Below are positions 39,653 to 49,330 of a stretch of 64,000 nucleotides of DNA, piece after piece. Position 1 is the first letter of the stretch, and each line of letters begins with the position of its first letter. This DNA is from an uncultured Chitinophagaceae bacterium (lineage in GTDB: Bacteria > Bacteroidota > Bacteroidia > Chitinophagales > Chitinophagaceae). The notes beneath the pieces were generated by a model that saw nothing but the letters and a program-made list of their open reading frames with translations, had not been told where the DNA came from and did not search any database. The stretch covers positions 1-64,000 of the forward strand of contig CALJNC010000018.1 in the NCBI GenBank assembly GCA_937981995.1. The letters run 5' to 3'. The translations under genes and the position numbers were made by a program.

Positions 39653-41971
39653 ATGAGGTATCCTCCAAAACGTTCGAAAGAGCTAAAACGCTTAGCGAAA
39701 AAATTATTTACTCTCCTTGAAAAAGGTTTAGACAGTAGAACAATTAAACTTAAAATAATCTTAGAAAGAATACAAAGTATCATTGCAAACACAAGGTTTA
39801 AAAAAAGATTTATTAAAAGAGCTCTTGGACCATCGTTACTAATTTTAAACCTTTGTTTCTCTCAAAATGTAAGAGCCCAAGCAGCGTTCACCGCTCCTGT
39901 AAGTAATCCATTTGGGCTAACGAATACAACTAATGCTAATGTAGTGTCTCACGTTGCTAGTGATATGGATAATGATGGTGATTTAGATATTTTAGTTTTA
40001 GAAGAATGGGGAAACTTTAAATATTATGAAAATATTGGTACTCCAACAGTGCCTTCTTATACAACACCTGTAACTAACCCTTTCGGTTTACAAATTTCGT
40101 TTAACAATTGGCCTTCGCTAACAATAGTTGATATTGATGGAGATGGCGATTTAGATATATTCTCATCGTCCGAGGATTTGTCTTACTTTGTACCAGAAAT
40201 TAAATACTACGAGAATATTGGTTCGGCTACTGTACCAAATTTTACAACTGCTGTTCTTAATCCCTTTGGTTTAAATCCAGCCACTTTAGCGGATTTACAA
40301 ACAGCTGATATTGATAATGATGGAGATTATGACTTCTTTAGCGTGGTGGGGAACGGTGGAAATGCACCAACAATAAGATATCAAGAAAATATTGGAACGG
40401 CTGTTTCTCCTAATTTTGGAATAGGTCAGAACAATCCTTTTGGCCTGACAGTGCCTGTTCCCTTTTGGGCCACTGGTGGTTTTATAAGCATTAAAGATTT
40501 AGACAGCGATGGTGATTTAGACCTATTATATGGACATGCCCTTTATAGTGGCAATTTTGGCTATCAGCAAAATTTAGGCACAGCGACTGTACCAAATTTT
40601 GCAGCCTCATTGCAAAATCCGTTTGGATTAATTGAAGTGAACGCAAATAATCCATTTAATAAAACCAATAATCCAGAACTAGTAGATTTTGACAACGATG
40701 GCGATTTAGATATTATCACTAGTGTATATCAAGGAGACATGGTTTATTTTGAAAATGTATTTTCGAATACAGGTCCTCTTAGCATATTTAATATTTCATT
40801 ATACTCTCCATCTTGCACTACAAATAATGGCACTGTTTTAGCAGTAGCTGGTGGTGGCGCTCCTCCAATTACTTATAAAATTGGAACAGATTCCAATACA
40901 ACTGGAGTGTTTACAAACTATGGTGCAGGAACTTACAACTTAAGAATTCGTGATAGTATGAATGTAATAATTGATTCAATTATAACTATCTCACCGCCTT
41001 CACAACCAATATGGGATTCGTTGAATAGCACAATAAATAATGTAAGTTGCAATGGCCAGAACAATGGGTTTCTCCATCTTTCCGCACTTGGCGGAACACT
41101 ACCTTATACTTTTCAATTACTTCCAGGTTTTGCAAACCCGCAAATAGGCAGTATGTATAACGGCTTAGGTCCAAACTCCTATTTAATAATTATAACAGAC
41201 GCCAATAATTGCATAGATAGCGCAAATGTTACTATTACTGAACCGCCTGCAATTAATTTTAGCATTGACAGCTCCAAGTCATCTTGTTTTGGTCTTACCA
41301 ATGGCTCAATATATACATCTACAACAGGTGGAAATGGAGGCTTCATTTATTCTATAATACCCGCCGCTGGAACCACCAATACTGGTTCTGGTGATTACCT
41401 TAATTTGCCGGCTAACAGTTATACAATCACAGCTACTGATTCAAATGGCTGCACATCTAGTGTAATGCAAACAATTACTCAAAACCCTCAAGTAAATATT
41501 TCGATTTCAAATACGCAAGGTGCAAGTTCAGGAATGAATGATGGATCAATCACTTCATTAGCTTCAGGTGGAACGCCTACTTATACTTACAGTATTGCAC
41601 CAAATATGGGTGTACAAACACCTCAAGGAACATTTACAGGTCTAGGTGTTGGCAATTATACTATTACAGCAACGGATGCAAATAATTGCACAACTACAAC
41701 TATGAGTACTGTTGGTTTTGTAACTGAAGTAAAGGATCTTGAGAAACATAATATCAAAGTATATCCTAACCCAGTAGTTGATTTATTAAAACTAGAAAGT
41801 GATATTGAAATTACTTCATTGACTGTTTTAGATATTACTGGAAAAATTGTAAAAACTATTGACAAACCTTCTGAAAGTATTTCAATGATAAACTTACCTG
41901 ATGGTATTTATATCTTGAAACTTACAATGAAAAACGAAGAGACGGTTTATACTCGTATTACGAAACAGTAA
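39653..41971 (+). CDS. Tandem paralog: VCBS/FG-GAP + SprB-repeat protein, T9SS-sorted
   Basis: Same architecture, same N-terminal extension, nearly identical T9SS tail as 37009..39576. Confidence 0.9.
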   Translation: MRYPPKRSKELKRLAKKLFTLLEKGLDSRTIKLKIILERIQSIIANTRFKKRFIKRALGPSLLILNLCFSQNVRAQAAFTAPVSNPFGLTNTTNANVVSHVASDMDNDGDLDILVLEEWGNFKYYENIGTPTVPSYTTPVTNPFGLQISFNNWPSLTIVDIDGDGDLDIFSSSEDLSYFVPEIKYYENIGSATVPNFTTAVLNPFGLNPATLADLQTADIDNDGDYDFFSVVGNGGNAPTIRYQENIGTAVSPNFGIGQNNPFGLTVPVPFWATGGFISIKDLDSDGDLDLLYGHALYSGNFGYQQNLGTATVPNFAASLQNPFGLIEVNANNPFNKTNNPELVDFDNDGDLDIITSVYQGDMVYFENVFSNTGPLSIFNISLYSPSCTTNNGTVLAVAGGGAPPITYKIGTDSNTTGVFTNYGAGTYNLRIRDSMNVIIDSIITISPPSQPIWDSLNSTINNVSCNGQNNGFLHLSALGGTLPYTFQLLPGFANPQIGSMYNGLGPNSYLIIITDANNCIDSANVTITEPPAINFSIDSSKSSCFGLTNGSIYTSTTGGNGGFIYSIIPAAGTTNTGSGDYLNLPANSYTITATDSNGCTSSVMQTITQNPQVNISISNTQGASSGMNDGSITSLASGGTPTYTYSIAPNMGVQTPQGTFTGLGVGNYTITATDANNCTTTTMSTVGFVTEVKDLEKHNIKVYPNPVVDLLKLESDIEITSLTVLDITGKIVKTIDKPSESISMINLPDGIYILKLTMKNEETVYTRITKQ

Positions 41972-41992
41972 GTTATTATAAATAAGAAAAAT

Positions 41993-42024
41993 AAAGCGAC
42001 CCGCCAAGGCGGGTCGCTTTATTT
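41993..42024. terminator. Bidirectional terminator
   Basis: AAAGCGACCCGCCaaGGCGGGTCGCTTTA between convergent genes. Confidence 0.8.
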
Positions 42025-43175
42025 TATAAAATTGGGTGACGCTTATATTCCAATGTTCGATCAAATAAGTAACGGTAGGTCCTCAATCGACGCACTTCTG
42101 CTGCTTCTAAGTTTTTGGCAAGGTTCAACATTTTAGGATTAAAATCTCCCAACCATTGCATTTCATATTTCAAATAGCGTTTGCTAGGCTGCACTACTTT
42201 AGCACACTCCACTATCATATAAGCATCAACTCCTTTGCCCTGAAACTCAGGCACTACACCATATACAACGCCTACAAAACGTTTACACACTTTACGCAAG
42301 CGCATTATTACAAATTGTATTTTTTGCCACCAACCTAACTTTCCATTAAAGTGTTTGAAGTATTGATTCAAATCTGGAATATTAATCCACATGGCTACTG
42401 GATCATTTTTATGATAAACAAACCACACAATTTTTTCATCAATAATATCTTTCATTTTAGCAAACATGAATTTGGCTTGTCGCAAATCCAATGCCTTACC
42501 ATCGCCATGTTGAGCAAATGCTTTATTATATATAGTTACAAAATCCTCGGCATATTTATCTAAGTCTTTTTTGCGAATATGACGTGCCGAAAAATCAGGA
42601 TCAGCATCATACTTAGCATGCAAATTCATAAACTTTTCGGATAGCTCCTGCTCTACTGTCATGCCTGGGCATATTTGATTAAACCAAACTTGAAAGCCAT
42701 AATTCTCAAAAAGCTCAACGTAATAAGGAGGATTATAATTCATATTATAAAGTGGCTCCTCAAAACCGCTTACCAAAAGTCCCCACCACTTATCGCGTTC
42801 ACCAAAATTTATTGGGCCATCCATGGCTTCCATACCACGATCTTTTAGCCATTCCGTGGCATTATCAAACATAAAGTTTGCAGCTTCCTGATCATTGATA
42901 CATTCAAAAAAACCTACACCCCCTGTAGGTTGTTTGTTTTTCCATTTTTTACTAGTAAAAACTGCTAGGCGACCAATAACTTTATCGTTACTATCGCGCA
43001 GCAACCAACGCTCACAATCACCAAACTTATAATACTTATTCTTCTTCTTATCAAACACATCTTCTATATCATTATCCAAGGGACGGATATAGCTTGCATC
43101 ATTTGCATAAATCTCCAGCGGAAATAAAAGCCATTCTTTTGCTTGCGCATCATTTTGTACTAGGTCAATTCGCAC
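42024..43175 (-). CDS. YghO-like/GNAT-fold conserved protein
   Basis: FLLRDSNDKVIGRLAVFTSKKWKNKQPTGGVGFFECINDQEAANFMFDNATEWLKDRGMEAMDGPINFGERDKWWGLLV. Confidence 0.75.
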   Translation of the reverse strand: MRIDLVQNDAQAKEWLLFPLEIYANDASYIRPLDNDIEDVFDKKKNKYYKFGDCERWLLRDSNDKVIGRLAVFTSKKWKNKQPTGGVGFFECINDQEAANFMFDNATEWLKDRGMEAMDGPINFGERDKWWGLLVSGFEEPLYNMNYNPPYYVELFENYGFQVWFNQICPGMTVEQELSEKFMNLHAKYDADPDFSARHIRKKDLDKYAEDFVTIYNKAFAQHGDGKALDLRQAKFMFAKMKDIIDEKIVWFVYHKNDPVAMWINIPDLNQYFKHFNGKLGWWQKIQFVIMRLRKVCKRFVGVVYGVVPEFQGKGVDAYMIVECAKVVQPSKRYLKYEMQWLGDFNPKMLNLAKNLEAAEVRRLRTYRYLFDRTLEYKRHPIL

Positions 43176-43228
43176 AGCGCAAATATATTAATTGAATGAT
43201 TAGAATGAAAGCTTTAATTTTATAGAAT

Positions 43229-43696
43229 ATGAACTTAAAATACTACCAAAAAGTAATCCTCTTCCTAGTTGTAAATTTTGCTGCCCTTGGTATTGGTGGA
43301 CTATTGCAGGACCCCGGCCCCATGGGTGATTGGTATCAAAATTTAAATAAAGCACCGTGGACTCCACCCGGTTGGGTATTTGGTGCAGCTTGGACCCTTA
43401 TAATGGTTTGCTTTTCAATTTTTATGGCAGAACTTACTAAGTATGAAATTCCTAAAAAATTGACAATTCTTTTTAGTGTTCAATTTGTACTAAACGTTAT
43501 TTGGAATCCTGTGTTTTTCTCGCATCATATGATAGCCATTGCTTTAATAATCATATCATGTTTAACGCTACTTGTAGCCTATTTCTTTTTTAACTATGCA
43601 AAGCAAATGAAATTATATGCTCTATTAATTGCGCCTTACTTTATATGGCTATGTATTGCTACTAGTTTGAATGCCTATGCTCTATTAAATAATTAA
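43229..43696 (+). CDS. TspO/MBR family protein
   Basis: WYQNLNKAPWTPPGWVFGAAWTLIMVCFSI..VLNVIWNPVFF. Confidence 0.95.
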   Translation: MNLKYYQKVILFLVVNFAALGIGGLLQDPGPMGDWYQNLNKAPWTPPGWVFGAAWTLIMVCFSIFMAELTKYEIPKKLTILFSVQFVLNVIWNPVFFSHHMIAIALIIISCLTLLVAYFFFNYAKQMKLYALLIAPYFIWLCIATSLNAYALLNN

Positions 43697-43698
43697 AT

Positions 43699-45213
43699 AT
43701 GAAACTAATTTATCATAAGCTTATTTCGATACTAACTGGAATTCTTTTAATTGCTCAAATTGGCTATTGCCAAGACCTTAGCCAAGGCCTTCAAGTTAAT
43801 GATCTTACGGCGCATCCTATGCAAGCACTAGCCAAGCCAGCCTATCTTGGTACGGCGATTGATCCATCATTTGGCACAACCATACGTCGGATTACAGATG
43901 CGGGCATGGGCAATGTAATTGTACCCATGTATAGTACAATTCAAGCTTGGAATGCTAACGAAAGTCTTATGATAGTTTATGATCAATCTACAGGTGACCA
44001 TCAATTACTAAATGGTATAAGCTATACTTTTATTCGCAGACTAACCGATGTAAACCCTAAAGATCTTGAGCAAATATTTTGGGATTTCAACAATCCCGAT
44101 TTCTTTTATTATCCTGAAAACGGAAGCAACGATTTTATAAAATACAATGTACTTACCCAAGCAAAGCAAACACTTTTTAACTTCAATACAATATCAAATT
44201 GTACTGGCAGTATCGCCATGGGAAATGATATACAAATGATGTCTTGGGATAATGATGTACTCAGTTTTCGATGTGGAAACGATAGTGCTTTTTCATACAA
44301 AATATCTACAGCAACTATCCAAAAATTTAGCATCTCTAACCTACAAAACATTGCACCAATGCCTGCGCCTAGCGGTTCTAATTTTTACCATAGCACAAAA
44401 GCTTTAGATGCAAATGGGAATGTATCATTTAACTTAAACGAAAGTTCAGGTGAGCATTCCTGCCTAGGAAAACTTACCAATGGAAACGATGCACACTTTG
44501 CTATTGCTTTTGCCCAAGGACCTCTGGGTGGTTGTATAGGAGACATTATTGCGCATGACTTAACTACAGGTAATTGCTTCCCTGTTATAAGTCAAAGTCA
44601 GGGATATAATTATCCTCAATCCGGTACGCATATCTCGGCCTTAGCCCATAAAAATTCTGAAGGTGGATGGATGGCAGCTTCCATGATGGGTTATGATAAA
44701 GATGGACAAAGTTTACTGGATCAAGAACTAGTGATTGCCAAGGCAGAACAAGGCAATATTAAAGTATGTAGGATAGGTCATCACCGAAGCGATGAAGATG
44801 ATTATGATTATTGGGGAGAACCTCACGCTGTAATTAGTCCAAGTGGAACCAGGGTCTTATATGCGTCTGATTGGAGTGGTGCTGCAGATGGTCAATCAAT
44901 TGATTGCTATGTTGTAGAGCTCCCAAGTTATTCGCAATTTGTTTTAAACAGCTTGGATATTCAGTCTAATAAAAGTTCCTTTCATGTTTATCCAAATCCT
45001 TCAAATCATTCTGTTCATGTGCAATGGGAAAATAAACTTGCACCAAATAAACTAGTAATTTATAATTCCCTGGGTAAAAAAGTAATCTCCTATTCCATTC
45101 AAAATAAAAATTCATTGCGTATCAATAAAAATGAAATTGGTAGTGGATTGTTTTATTTAAAAATGGAAGGAAGAAATAGTACATATACTACAAAGAAGTT
45201 ATGTTTTTATTAG
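43699..45213 (+). CDS. Secreted beta-propeller-like protein, T9SS-sorted
   Basis: Signal peptide; HAVISPSGTRVLYASDWSGAADGQSIDCYVVEL; tail FHVYPNPSNHSVHVQWENK...TKKLCFY. Confidence 0.7.
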   Translation: MKLIYHKLISILTGILLIAQIGYCQDLSQGLQVNDLTAHPMQALAKPAYLGTAIDPSFGTTIRRITDAGMGNVIVPMYSTIQAWNANESLMIVYDQSTGDHQLLNGISYTFIRRLTDVNPKDLEQIFWDFNNPDFFYYPENGSNDFIKYNVLTQAKQTLFNFNTISNCTGSIAMGNDIQMMSWDNDVLSFRCGNDSAFSYKISTATIQKFSISNLQNIAPMPAPSGSNFYHSTKALDANGNVSFNLNESSGEHSCLGKLTNGNDAHFAIAFAQGPLGGCIGDIIAHDLTTGNCFPVISQSQGYNYPQSGTHISALAHKNSEGGWMAASMMGYDKDGQSLLDQELVIAKAEQGNIKVCRIGHHRSDEDDYDYWGEPHAVISPSGTRVLYASDWSGAADGQSIDCYVVELPSYSQFVLNSLDIQSNKSSFHVYPNPSNHSVHVQWENKLAPNKLVIYNSLGKKVISYSIQNKNSLRINKNEIGSGLFYLKMEGRNSTYTTKKLCFY

Positions 45214-45272
45214 CATAATTAACTCTAATAGCGTCTGCTAATAGAACGTTTACGATACTTCGGTTTGATTCA

Positions 45273-45794
45273 TTGCCACTTTTTTTAAGTAATTTCACTA
45301 TTGATATGAAATACACTATTCTATTCCTTTTGTTTCCGGTATTCTTTTCTTGCAAATCAAAAAAATGTTTGGTAAAAAATGCAACACCTACAAAAGATAC
45401 GATTTACCTAGAGAATCCAAAAACGGGTGAAATGACAATGAAAATAGTTGAAAAAGTTGCCAATCCAGATGGTGATTGGAAACTTGTGAATGTGAGTAAT
45501 CAACATTCCGATGAAATGGAAAGACTTACATTATCAATAAATTCAAAGAAAAATGAATTCAATGGATATGATGGCTGTAATACATACTTTGGAAGCTTAG
45601 GTGGCAAAACGGGTACGGCAATTGGATTTAATGACCTTTCTAAAACTGAACGCGCTTGCATGGTTCCTGCTAAATATGCTAGTATCTTTTACAAACAATT
45701 GGAAATAGCAACTAGCTATGAAGCTTCAGGAAATTTTTTAATCTTGAAAGATGAAGATGGCAAAATGCTCCTACGATTTGAAAAGAAAGAGTAA
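45273..45794 (+). CDS. META-domain lipoprotein
   Basis: Start likely MKYTILFLLFPVFFSC (lipobox); YDGCNTYFGSLGGKTGTAIGFNDLSKTERAC. Confidence 0.8.
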   Translation: MPLFLSNFTIDMKYTILFLLFPVFFSCKSKKCLVKNATPTKDTIYLENPKTGEMTMKIVEKVANPDGDWKLVNVSNQHSDEMERLTLSINSKKNEFNGYDGCNTYFGSLGGKTGTAIGFNDLSKTERACMVPAKYASIFYKQLEIATSYEASGNFLILKDEDGKMLLRFEKKE

Positions 45795-45833
45795 ACAATT
45801 TGGGTTTGTCATTATCAAATGACCAAATTGGCT

Positions 45834-45898
45834 AATTATCAAATCAAAGATTTAACTTAGCCAAATGGCTGATAAAAAACTCTATCTCCTTGATGCAT
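45834..45898 (+). repeat. Direct repeat copy 1: duplicate of polA upstream region and first codons
   Basis: 65 bp matching 46492-46556 at 60/65 positions, incl. exact 46-nt TAACTTAGCCAAATGGCTGATAAAAAACTCTATCTCCTTGATGCAT. Confidence 0.95.
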
Positions 45899-46465
45899 AT
45901 ACTTAAACTTTTCTTTATATCTTTTATTTGTTTATTGCCCATTCAACTAGGTGCTCAAATAACAAACGATCAAGTTGAATTTAAAATATTGGGAAGAGAT
46001 ACCATCTATGTTGAAGATGCAATTACAGGTAAGTTGGAAAGTGAAATAGTACTTGAAAAAGGTGGGATCATTAATTTCAAAGGAGAAAAAGTATATAAAA
46101 TGACAGAGGTTAATAAACCTGCATATTTACATAATACACACTCTTCGATTCATGAAATATTAGAAAAGTATTTTAAAAATTCTTGGAGTACCTATCCTAA
46201 AAAGAAATATGAAATAATTATAAAGGATTTATTAATCTCATCATATGGACAGGTTGAACATTATAATTGTTTCATATCAAAACAAGAGCCATTTCATTAT
46301 AAAGACCATGGTGGAGGCAATTGGAATAGAAAACTTATTTCTAAAACCAAAACTGAAATAAAGGAAATATTGCTGGCTAATAAGTGGAAAGCAGCTAGAG
46401 ATAAAGCAAAAGCTGTGCATGCATACTTTGATAATCCTATCAAAATAGTAATTGAGATAAAATAA
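45893..46465 (+). CDS. Secreted hypothetical protein inserted between polA 5' duplicates
   Basis: ATG at 45893: MHILKLFFISFICLLPIQLGAQ signal peptide; the ATG lies inside the duplicated polA segment, out of polA frame. Confidence 0.7.
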   Translation: MHILKLFFISFICLLPIQLGAQITNDQVEFKILGRDTIYVEDAITGKLESEIVLEKGGIINFKGEKVYKMTEVNKPAYLHNTHSSIHEILEKYFKNSWSTYPKKKYEIIIKDLLISSYGQVEHYNCFISKQEPFHYKDHGGGNWNRKLISKTKTEIKEILLANKWKAARDKAKAVHAYFDNPIKIVIEIK

Positions 46466-46491
46466 TAAATCATCAAATCATCAAATCTTCC

Positions 46492-46556
46492 AATTATCAA
46501 ATCAATACCATAACTTAGCCAAATGGCTGATAAAAAACTCTATCTCCTTGATGCAT
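46492..46556 (+). repeat. Direct repeat copy 2: native polA 5' region
   Basis: See 45834-45898. Confidence 0.95.
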
Positions 46557-49330
46557 TTGCATTGATTTTTCGTGCATACTATGCCTTAATACGTAATCCT
46601 AGGGTAACCTCTACAGGTAAAAATACAAGTACTCAATTTGGTTTTGTAAATACATTAGTTCATTTACTCAAAACCCAAAATGCAACCCACATTGCTGTAT
46701 GCTTTGATACACCCGAAGTTGGTGTGCGCAATGAAACTTTTCCGGAGTATAAAGCAAATAGAGAGGAAGCGCCCGAGGATTTAAAACTAGCTATACCAGA
46801 CATTAAAAGATTAATTAAAGCTTTTAATATACCAATCATAGAAGCACCAGGCTATGAAGCTGATGATATTATAGGCACGCTTAGTAAAAAGGGTTCTGAT
46901 GCCGGTTATGAAGTGTATATGGTAACTTCTGATAAAGATTTAGGCCAGCTGGTAAACGATAAAGTTTTTATGTATAAGCCACCGAGCCGAGGGGGTAAGT
47001 ACGAAAAAATGGGCGAAAAAGAAGTTTGCGAAAAATGGGATATCCAAAACGTAAGCCAAGTAATTGATATGATTGCGCTCATGGGCGATGCGGTAGATAA
47101 CATTCCCGGAATAAAAGGGGTAGGTGCAAAAACTGCTGCTAAACTTTTAAAAGAATACGGCACCGTAGAAAATGTATTAGATAATGCTGAGAATATCAAA
47201 GGAAAGATGGGTGAAAAAGTAGCAGCTGGTCGTGAAGATGCTATGATAAGTAAAGAGCTTGGTACTATAATAATGGATGTGCCTTGTGAGTTTAACGAAG
47301 AAGATTATAAAATATCAGACTGGAACCGCGAGGAGCTCATTGAAATTTTTTCAGAACTAGAATTTAGAACCTTAGGACAACGCGTATTAGGTGAAGAATT
47401 TAAAGTAAAACCAAAAGAAGGTGAGCAAACTGATTTATTTGGTAATGCAGCTCCAACAAAAAGTAATAGCTCAATTACAGAAAGTGCTGAAGAAGAAATT
47501 CCTACAACTTTTAAAACTATAGAAACTGAGAAACATGATTACAAATTTGTAAACAAGGAGGCAGATATTAAAAAACTCATTGAAGAGTTAAGCACGTACA
47601 AAGAAGTTTGTTTTGACACAGAAACCTCAGGAGTTGATCCATTGCAATGTTCCTTAGTTGGTATGAGTTTTTCAGTTAAAAAAGGAAAAGCTTTTTACAT
47701 CCCTTGTCCTGCAGATGAAAAAGAATGTAAAAAATTCCTTGAGCAGTTTGCTACTCTTTTTGAGAACAAGGATATTACTTGGATAGGACAAAACTTAAAG
47801 TTTGACTATCTGGTACTTAAAAACCATGGTTATGATTTAGCCGGCAATGTGTTTGACACCATGCTGGCGCATTATGTAATTGAGCCAGAAGGCAAAAGAA
47901 GCATGGATGTATTGAGCGAGCAATTTTTACAATACTCCCCTGTGTCAATTGAAACACTGATAGGAAAAAAAGGGAAGAATCAAAAATCAATGGCTGACTT
48001 ACCACAAGAAGAAATTAGTGACTATGCAGCAGAAGATGCTGATATAACCTTGCAATTAAAAAAGAAACTGTTTCCATTATTAAAAAAGAAAGAAGTAGAA
48101 AAAGTATTTTATGAAGTAGAAAACCCACTCCTTAAGGTACTGGCTGATATGGAATTTGAAGGAATTCGTGTAGATGAAAAATTCTTGAATGAGTATAGTG
48201 TAACACTAGGTGCAGAAGCAAAACAAGCAGAAGAAAATGTTTACGAACAAGCCGGTGTGCGATTTAATCTAGCATCTCCTAAGCAATTAGGTGAAGTACT
48301 TTTTGATAAATTAAAATTGGATGAAAAAGCCAAGAAAACAAAAACAGGTCAATACAAAACTGGTGAAGACATATTAAAAAAACTAGCCGCTAAACATAAA
48401 ATTGTTGATGAGATTCTTACGTTTAGACAGCTTACCAAACTAAAAAATACCTACGTTGATACTTTGCCAAGTATGATACATCCTAAAACAGGAAGAGTAC
48501 ATACTAATTATGCGCAGGCGGTTGCCGCCACAGGCAGATTGGCTAGTAACAATCCTAACTTACAAAATATTCCAATCCGCACTGAAAAAGGACGTGAAAT
48601 AAGAAAAGCTTTTATCCCACGTGATGAAAATCATGTCTTGGTAAGTGCCGATTATTCTCAAGTAGAGCTACGAATTGTGGCGGCAATTAGTGGCGATAAA
48701 AATATGTGCGCTGCTTTTAAAGAAGGTATAGATATTCATACAGCTACTGCAGCAAAAGTATTTGACGTGAAACCAGAAGATGTTACTAAAGAGCAACGCT
48801 ATAAAGCCAAGAGTGTAAACTTTGGTATCATTTATGGGCAAGGTGCTTTTGGCTTGGCTGATAATTTAGGCATTAGCCGCACTGAGGCAAAAGAGATCAT
48901 TGATAATTATAAAAAAGAATTTGTAGGTATTACAAAGTACATGAGCGACATGGTAGAGTTTGCTCAGGAAAATGGATACGTACAAACGCTTATGGGTCGT
49001 AAACGATGGCTCAAGGATATTAACTCAGGCAATTTTACAGTACGTGGCTTTGCTGAGCGTAATGCAATTAACTCTCCTATACAAGGTACTGCAGCTGATA
49101 TGATTAAGTTAGCCATGATTCAAGTGCAGGAAAAACTGCCGAAGGACAAGTACAAAAGTAAAATGCTATTACAAGTACATGATGAATTAATTTTTGATGT
49201 ATATAAAGATGAACTAGATGAAATGAAAGATATTATTCTTTCAACTATGGAGAGCGCCATGCCTTTGCCAAATGATGTTCCTCTTGTAGCTGAGATGGGC
49301 GTTGGTGATAATTGGCTGGAGGCGCATTAA
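46523..49330 (+). CDS. polA: DNA polymerase I
   Basis: 5'-3' exonuclease N-term (AFALIFRAYYAL, YEADDIIGTL), 3'-5' exo CFDTETSGVDP, polymerase VSADYSQVELRIVAAISGD, QVHDELIFDV. Confidence 0.98.
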   Translation: MADKKLYLLDAFALIFRAYYALIRNPRVTSTGKNTSTQFGFVNTLVHLLKTQNATHIAVCFDTPEVGVRNETFPEYKANREEAPEDLKLAIPDIKRLIKAFNIPIIEAPGYEADDIIGTLSKKGSDAGYEVYMVTSDKDLGQLVNDKVFMYKPPSRGGKYEKMGEKEVCEKWDIQNVSQVIDMIALMGDAVDNIPGIKGVGAKTAAKLLKEYGTVENVLDNAENIKGKMGEKVAAGREDAMISKELGTIIMDVPCEFNEEDYKISDWNREELIEIFSELEFRTLGQRVLGEEFKVKPKEGEQTDLFGNAAPTKSNSSITESAEEEIPTTFKTIETEKHDYKFVNKEADIKKLIEELSTYKEVCFDTETSGVDPLQCSLVGMSFSVKKGKAFYIPCPADEKECKKFLEQFATLFENKDITWIGQNLKFDYLVLKNHGYDLAGNVFDTMLAHYVIEPEGKRSMDVLSEQFLQYSPVSIETLIGKKGKNQKSMADLPQEEISDYAAEDADITLQLKKKLFPLLKKKEVEKVFYEVENPLLKVLADMEFEGIRVDEKFLNEYSVTLGAEAKQAEENVYEQAGVRFNLASPKQLGEVLFDKLKLDEKAKKTKTGQYKTGEDILKKLAAKHKIVDEILTFRQLTKLKNTYVDTLPSMIHPKTGRVHTNYAQAVAATGRLASNNPNLQNIPIRTEKGREIRKAFIPRDENHVLVSADYSQVELRIVAAISGDKNMCAAFKEGIDIHTATAAKVFDVKPEDVTKEQRYKAKSVNFGIIYGQGAFGLADNLGISRTEAKEIIDNYKKEFVGITKYMSDMVEFAQENGYVQTLMGRKRWLKDINSGNFTVRGFAERNAINSPIQGTAADMIKLAMIQVQEKLPKDKYKSKMLLQVHDELIFDVYKDELDEMKDIILSTMESAMPLPNDVPLVAEMGVGDNWLEAH

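Noticed and set aside
37009-41971. Internal VCBS and SprB repeats considered as a DNA tandem-repeat array
   Set aside because: Periodicity is at protein-domain level with strongly diverged nucleotides; explained by known repeat families.
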